Below the pieces are notes generated by a model. The model was not told the origin of the DNA, did no database searches, and saw only the letters and a program-made list of their open reading frames with translations. 8,500 bases of DNA from Deltaproteobacteria bacterium (GTDB lineage: Bacteria > Desulfobacterota > DAOWOC01), in assembly GCA_030642225.1 (NCBI GenBank), contig DAOWOC010000028.1, positions 1 through 8,500 on the forward strand. Reading direction: 5' to 3'. Position numbers and translations under genes: made by a program. Positions 7,191 through 8,500 of this stretch are shown one piece after another. Within the stretch, counting starts at the first letter, position 1. Every line of letters begins with the position of its first letter.

Positions 7191-7724
7191 ATGCAAGTTG
7201 ATGTAACTTTTAGACAAATAGAGCCCAATGAAGCCCTTAAAAAGTATGCTGTCCAAAAATTATCAAAAGTAAAAAAATATTTTGATACACCCATCGAGGC
7301 ACATATAGTATTAAAGGTTGAAAAAATCAGGCACATAATAGAGGTTACCCTGAACGTCAATGGCTACAAAATAAATGGCCATGAGATTTCAGGCGACATG
7401 TATTCAGCTATTGATATGGTTATGGACAAGATAGAAAAGCAGGTGAAACGTTATCGCAAACGCCTGACAGGTCGGAATCGTAAAGGTGAACCGCTCAATA
7501 AATCAAAGATAATTAGCAATGATATTACTGATGAGGAATTAGAGCCTCAAATAATAAAAACAGAACGTATTCATGTAAAACCAATGGATCAGGATGAGGC
7601 TGTTATGCAGCTTGACCTTTCAGGCAATAATTTTTTAGCCTTTATAAACTCAAAAAATGAACAGATAAATGTCATTTATCATCGAAAAGATGGAAACTAT
7701 GGCCTTATAGAACCGCTTAAATAA
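7191..7724 (+). CDS. hpf: Long-form ribosome hibernation-promoting factor HPF
   Basis: HPF binds the 30S decoding region in slow-growing cells and stores ribosomes in inactive dimers. At 177 residues this is the long type. The N-terminal S30AE domain (about 1-97) starts MQVDVTFRQIEPNEALKKYA and includes EVTLNVNG and the D-M-Y-S-A-I-D segment before a basic helix (KQVKRYRKRL). A linker leads to the C-terminal dimerisation domain (about 121-177: KTERIHVKPMDQDEAVMQL to FINSKNEQINVIYHRKDGNYGLIEPL). Long HPFs usually form 100S dimers by themselves through that domain; this is family knowledge, not seen directly. The start has a strong Shine-Dalgarno, AGGAGGG at 7180-7186, a better one than its operon neighbours have. 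The gene follows rpoN by 37 bp. Confidence 0.95.
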   Translation: MQVDVTFRQIEPNEALKKYAVQKLSKVKKYFDTPIEAHIVLKVEKIRHIIEVTLNVNGYKINGHEISGDMYSAIDMVMDKIEKQVKRYRKRLTGRNRKGEPLNKSKIISNDITDEELEPQIIKTERIHVKPMDQDEAVMQLDLSGNNFLAFINSKNEQINVIYHRKDGNYGLIEPLK

Positions 7725-7732
7725 AAAGCAAC

Positions 7733-7748
7733 CCAAAGGATCAGGTTT
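7733..7748 (+). repeat. 16-bp direct repeat, copy 1
   Basis: CCAAAGGATCAGGTTT at 7733-7748, just after the hpf stop, is repeated exactly at 7872-7887 (139 bp away). This copy also lies in a weak hairpin: 7730-7737 pairs with 7746-7753, apart from one mismatch, around the loop GGATCAGG. That hairpin is low in GC and is at best a poor terminator. Confidence 0.75.
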
Positions 7749-7751
7749 TGG

Positions 7752-7766
7752 TTAAAACAGTTTTAA
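7752..7766. repeat. 15-bp palindrome TTAAAAC-A-GTTTTAA
   Basis: Two 7-bp arms (7752-7758 and 7760-7766) are perfectly complementary around a single central A. It sits directly at the left edge of the cytosine-free tract, after the first direct repeat. It could be a protein-binding site or an element end; the single-base centre makes an RNA hairpin with full arms impossible. Confidence 0.35.
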
Positions 7767-7836
7767 ATTTTGAGTATTGAGTTTTTTGTTTGAAATTTGA
7801 ATTTTGTTTATTGAAATTTATTTGTGATTTGTTATT
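7759..7836 (+). repeat. 78-nt cytosine-free, T/G-rich degenerate repeat tract
   Basis: No C occurs on the plus strand from 7759 to 7836, while 13 G's do. The tract is built of overlapping words such as TTTGAAATTTG, TTGAAATTT (7790-7798 and 7811-7819) and ATTTGTGATTTG. It lies inside the interval bounded by the two 16-bp direct repeats. It resembles AT-rich interspersed intergenic sequence I associate with Desulfobacterota and planctomycete genomes, but I cannot verify that here. Confidence 0.55.
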
Positions 7837-7871
7837 CATTACAAGGTAAAATTATATATTTCTGACTTGAT

Positions 7872-7887
7872 CCAAAGGATCAGGTTT
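7872..7887 (+). repeat. 16-bp direct repeat, copy 2
   Basis: An exact second copy of CCAAAGGATCAGGTTT, 32 bases before the ptsN start. Here the left flank adds TGAT, so that TGATCC (7868-7873) and GGATCA (7877-7882) make a perfect 6-bp inverted repeat around AAA. Copy 1 lacks this symmetry. Confidence 0.75.
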
Positions 7888-7918
7888 GCAATATAAAAAT
7901 AAAAAATATGGTTATTAA

Positions 7919-8371
7919 ATGAAATTATCAGATTTAATCAATAAAAATAATATCATATTAGAGCTTAAGGGAAAGACAAAACAGGCAACCTTACATGAAA
8001 CCTGTGACGTCTTTGCCTTAAACAACAAGCTTGATTCAAAGCTGTTGTTTGATATCCTGATAGAACGGGAACGCCTTGGCTCTACGGGCATAGGCGATGG
8101 GATTGCCATTCCTCATGGGAAAAGTTCGGATATAAATCAAATGATTATTGGATTCGCAAGAAGCAGTAAGGGGGTTGATTTTCAATCTATTGATGACAAA
8201 CCGGTGCATCTGTTTTTTATCCTTATTATACCTGAAACATCCACAGGGCTTCATCTTCGTATCCTCGCAAGTATATCCAAACTATTACAAAAAAAAACCA
8301 TAAGAGAACTTCTCTTTAATGCAAAAACAGAAGAAGAGATCATAAATATCATCAGGCAGGATGAATCTTAA
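7919..8371 (+). CDS. ptsN: PTS IIA-like nitrogen regulatory protein PtsN (EIIA-Ntr)
   Basis: PtsN is the terminal phosphocarrier of the nitrogen PTS (PtsP-NPr-PtsN), a regulator that acts by protein contacts rather than by sugar transport. The 150-residue product is a single EIIA-Ntr domain of normal length. The phosphorylated histidine is His66 in GIAIPHGK, preceded by the ERERLGSTGIGDG stretch typical of the family; His112 in GLHLRILA is the second conserved histidine. The start is ATG 7919, followed by KLSDLINKNNIILELKGKTK. There is no clear Shine-Dalgarno in the AT-rich bases before it, in contrast to hpf, so expression may be low or the upstream region may have been altered by the repeat element in the hpf-ptsN gap. 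The ending TAA is followed by 68 bp before the HprK-like gene. Confidence 0.95.
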   Translation: MKLSDLINKNNIILELKGKTKQATLHETCDVFALNNKLDSKLLFDILIERERLGSTGIGDGIAIPHGKSSDINQMIIGFARSSKGVDFQSIDDKPVHLFFILIIPETSTGLHLRILASISKLLQKKTIRELLFNAKTEEEIINIIRQDES

Positions 8372-8439
8372 ACCAGTCAGATATAACAAAATAAGATTTA
8401 GACTTTTTACAAAGCAAAAACATTAAAGTAGAATTTATT

Positions 8440-8500
8440 ATGCAAGTACATGGCAATTTAACAGCTATATTCGGTATAGGCACTCTTATCCTCGGGAAAA
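8440..8500 (+). CDS. hprK: HPr kinase/phosphorylase-like protein, kinase domain start (3' partial)
   Basis: The ATG at 8440 opens a frame running off the window edge (20 complete codons). The sequence V-H-G-N-L-T-A-I-F-G-I-G-T-L-I-L-G-K resembles the start of the HPr kinase C-terminal domain, where relatives read HGV-x(2-3)-V-x-G-x-G-V-L-I-x-G followed by the P-loop SGxGKS. The P-loop would begin just past the window end. Only 68 bp separate this ATG from ptsN, so the roughly 130-residue N-terminal domain of full-length HprK has no room; the protein appears to be a kinase-domain-only form like those known from alphaproteobacteria. In a PTS setting it would phosphorylate HPr or NPr at a serine. 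The frame is open back to 8395 but with no ATG, GTG or TTG before 8440, and no strong Shine-Dalgarno is seen. The call rests on 20 residues plus position after ptsN. Confidence 0.6.
   Translation, partial: MQVHGNLTAIFGIGTLILGK

Noticed and set aside
7730..7753. Intrinsic terminator after hpf
   Set aside because: The stem is low in GC with a mismatch, and it is followed by AAAACAG rather than a T-run, so it is not a convincing terminator.
7877..7889. Sigma-54 (-24/-12) promoter before ptsN (GG...GC)
   Set aside because: GG at 7877-7878 and GC at 7888-7889 are 9 bases apart instead of 10, and the flanks do not match TGGCAC/TTGCA.
8361..8426. 21-codon frame overlapping the ptsN end (MNLKPVRYNK...)
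   Set aside because: It has no clear Shine-Dalgarno, overlaps the end of ptsN and matches nothing I recognise. It may be spacer before the HprK-like gene.

Overview
The window is a low-GC stretch of chromosome from a Gram-negative bacterium. It most likely comes from a Desulfobacterota (deltaproteobacterial) lineage. I infer this from the gene order (pyrG, Kdo synthesis, Lpt transport, rpoN, hpf, ptsN, then an HprK-like gene), the cysteine-type (metal-dependent) KdsA, the long-form HPF and a MerR-type regulator with a cysteine-rich tail. No 16S rRNA or other taxonomic marker is present, so the assignment is tentative.

Layout. Positions 1-356 hold the 3' part of a MerR-family regulator whose start lies outside the window. 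Positions 357-815 are AT-rich and hold no obvious large gene. They contain a candidate 36-codon membrane miniprotein on the minus strand (447-557) with a good Shine-Dalgarno, a 20-bp inverted repeat (640-659) and one or two sigma70-like promoters facing pyrG. From 816 to 8371 all genes point the same way: pyrG, kdsA, kdsC, lptC, lptA, lptB, rpoN, hpf, ptsN. Junctions are tight from pyrG to lptB (overlaps of 4 to 40 bp), moderate around rpoN (53 and 37 bp gaps), and open into a 194-bp AT-rich gap between hpf and ptsN. The window ends inside a gene that looks like a short-form HPr kinase.

How the genes fit together. PyrG makes CTP, which is used to activate Kdo (CMP-Kdo). KdsA and KdsC make Kdo-8-phosphate and then Kdo for the LPS inner core. 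LptC, LptA and LptB are parts of the machine that extracts LPS from the inner membrane and carries it to the outer membrane. RpoN, HPF, PtsN and the HprK-like protein form the familiar sigma54/ribosome-hibernation/nitrogen-PTS regulatory block. kdsD, a frequent companion of kdsA and kdsC, is not between them here.

Main anomalies. (1) kdsA is broken by a net 4-nt insertion at a (GACA)3 tract; removing 4 nt restores a full-length 272-residue enzyme with correct metal-ligand spacing. (2) There is an unannotated antisense miniprotein candidate. (3) The hpf-ptsN gap holds a 78-nt stretch with no cytosine, bracketed by perfect 16-bp direct repeats. (4) The HprK-like gene appears to lack the usual N-terminal domain. 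I see no CRISPR array, tRNA, rRNA, transposase or clearly new multigene system; most of the window is a conserved housekeeping operon.
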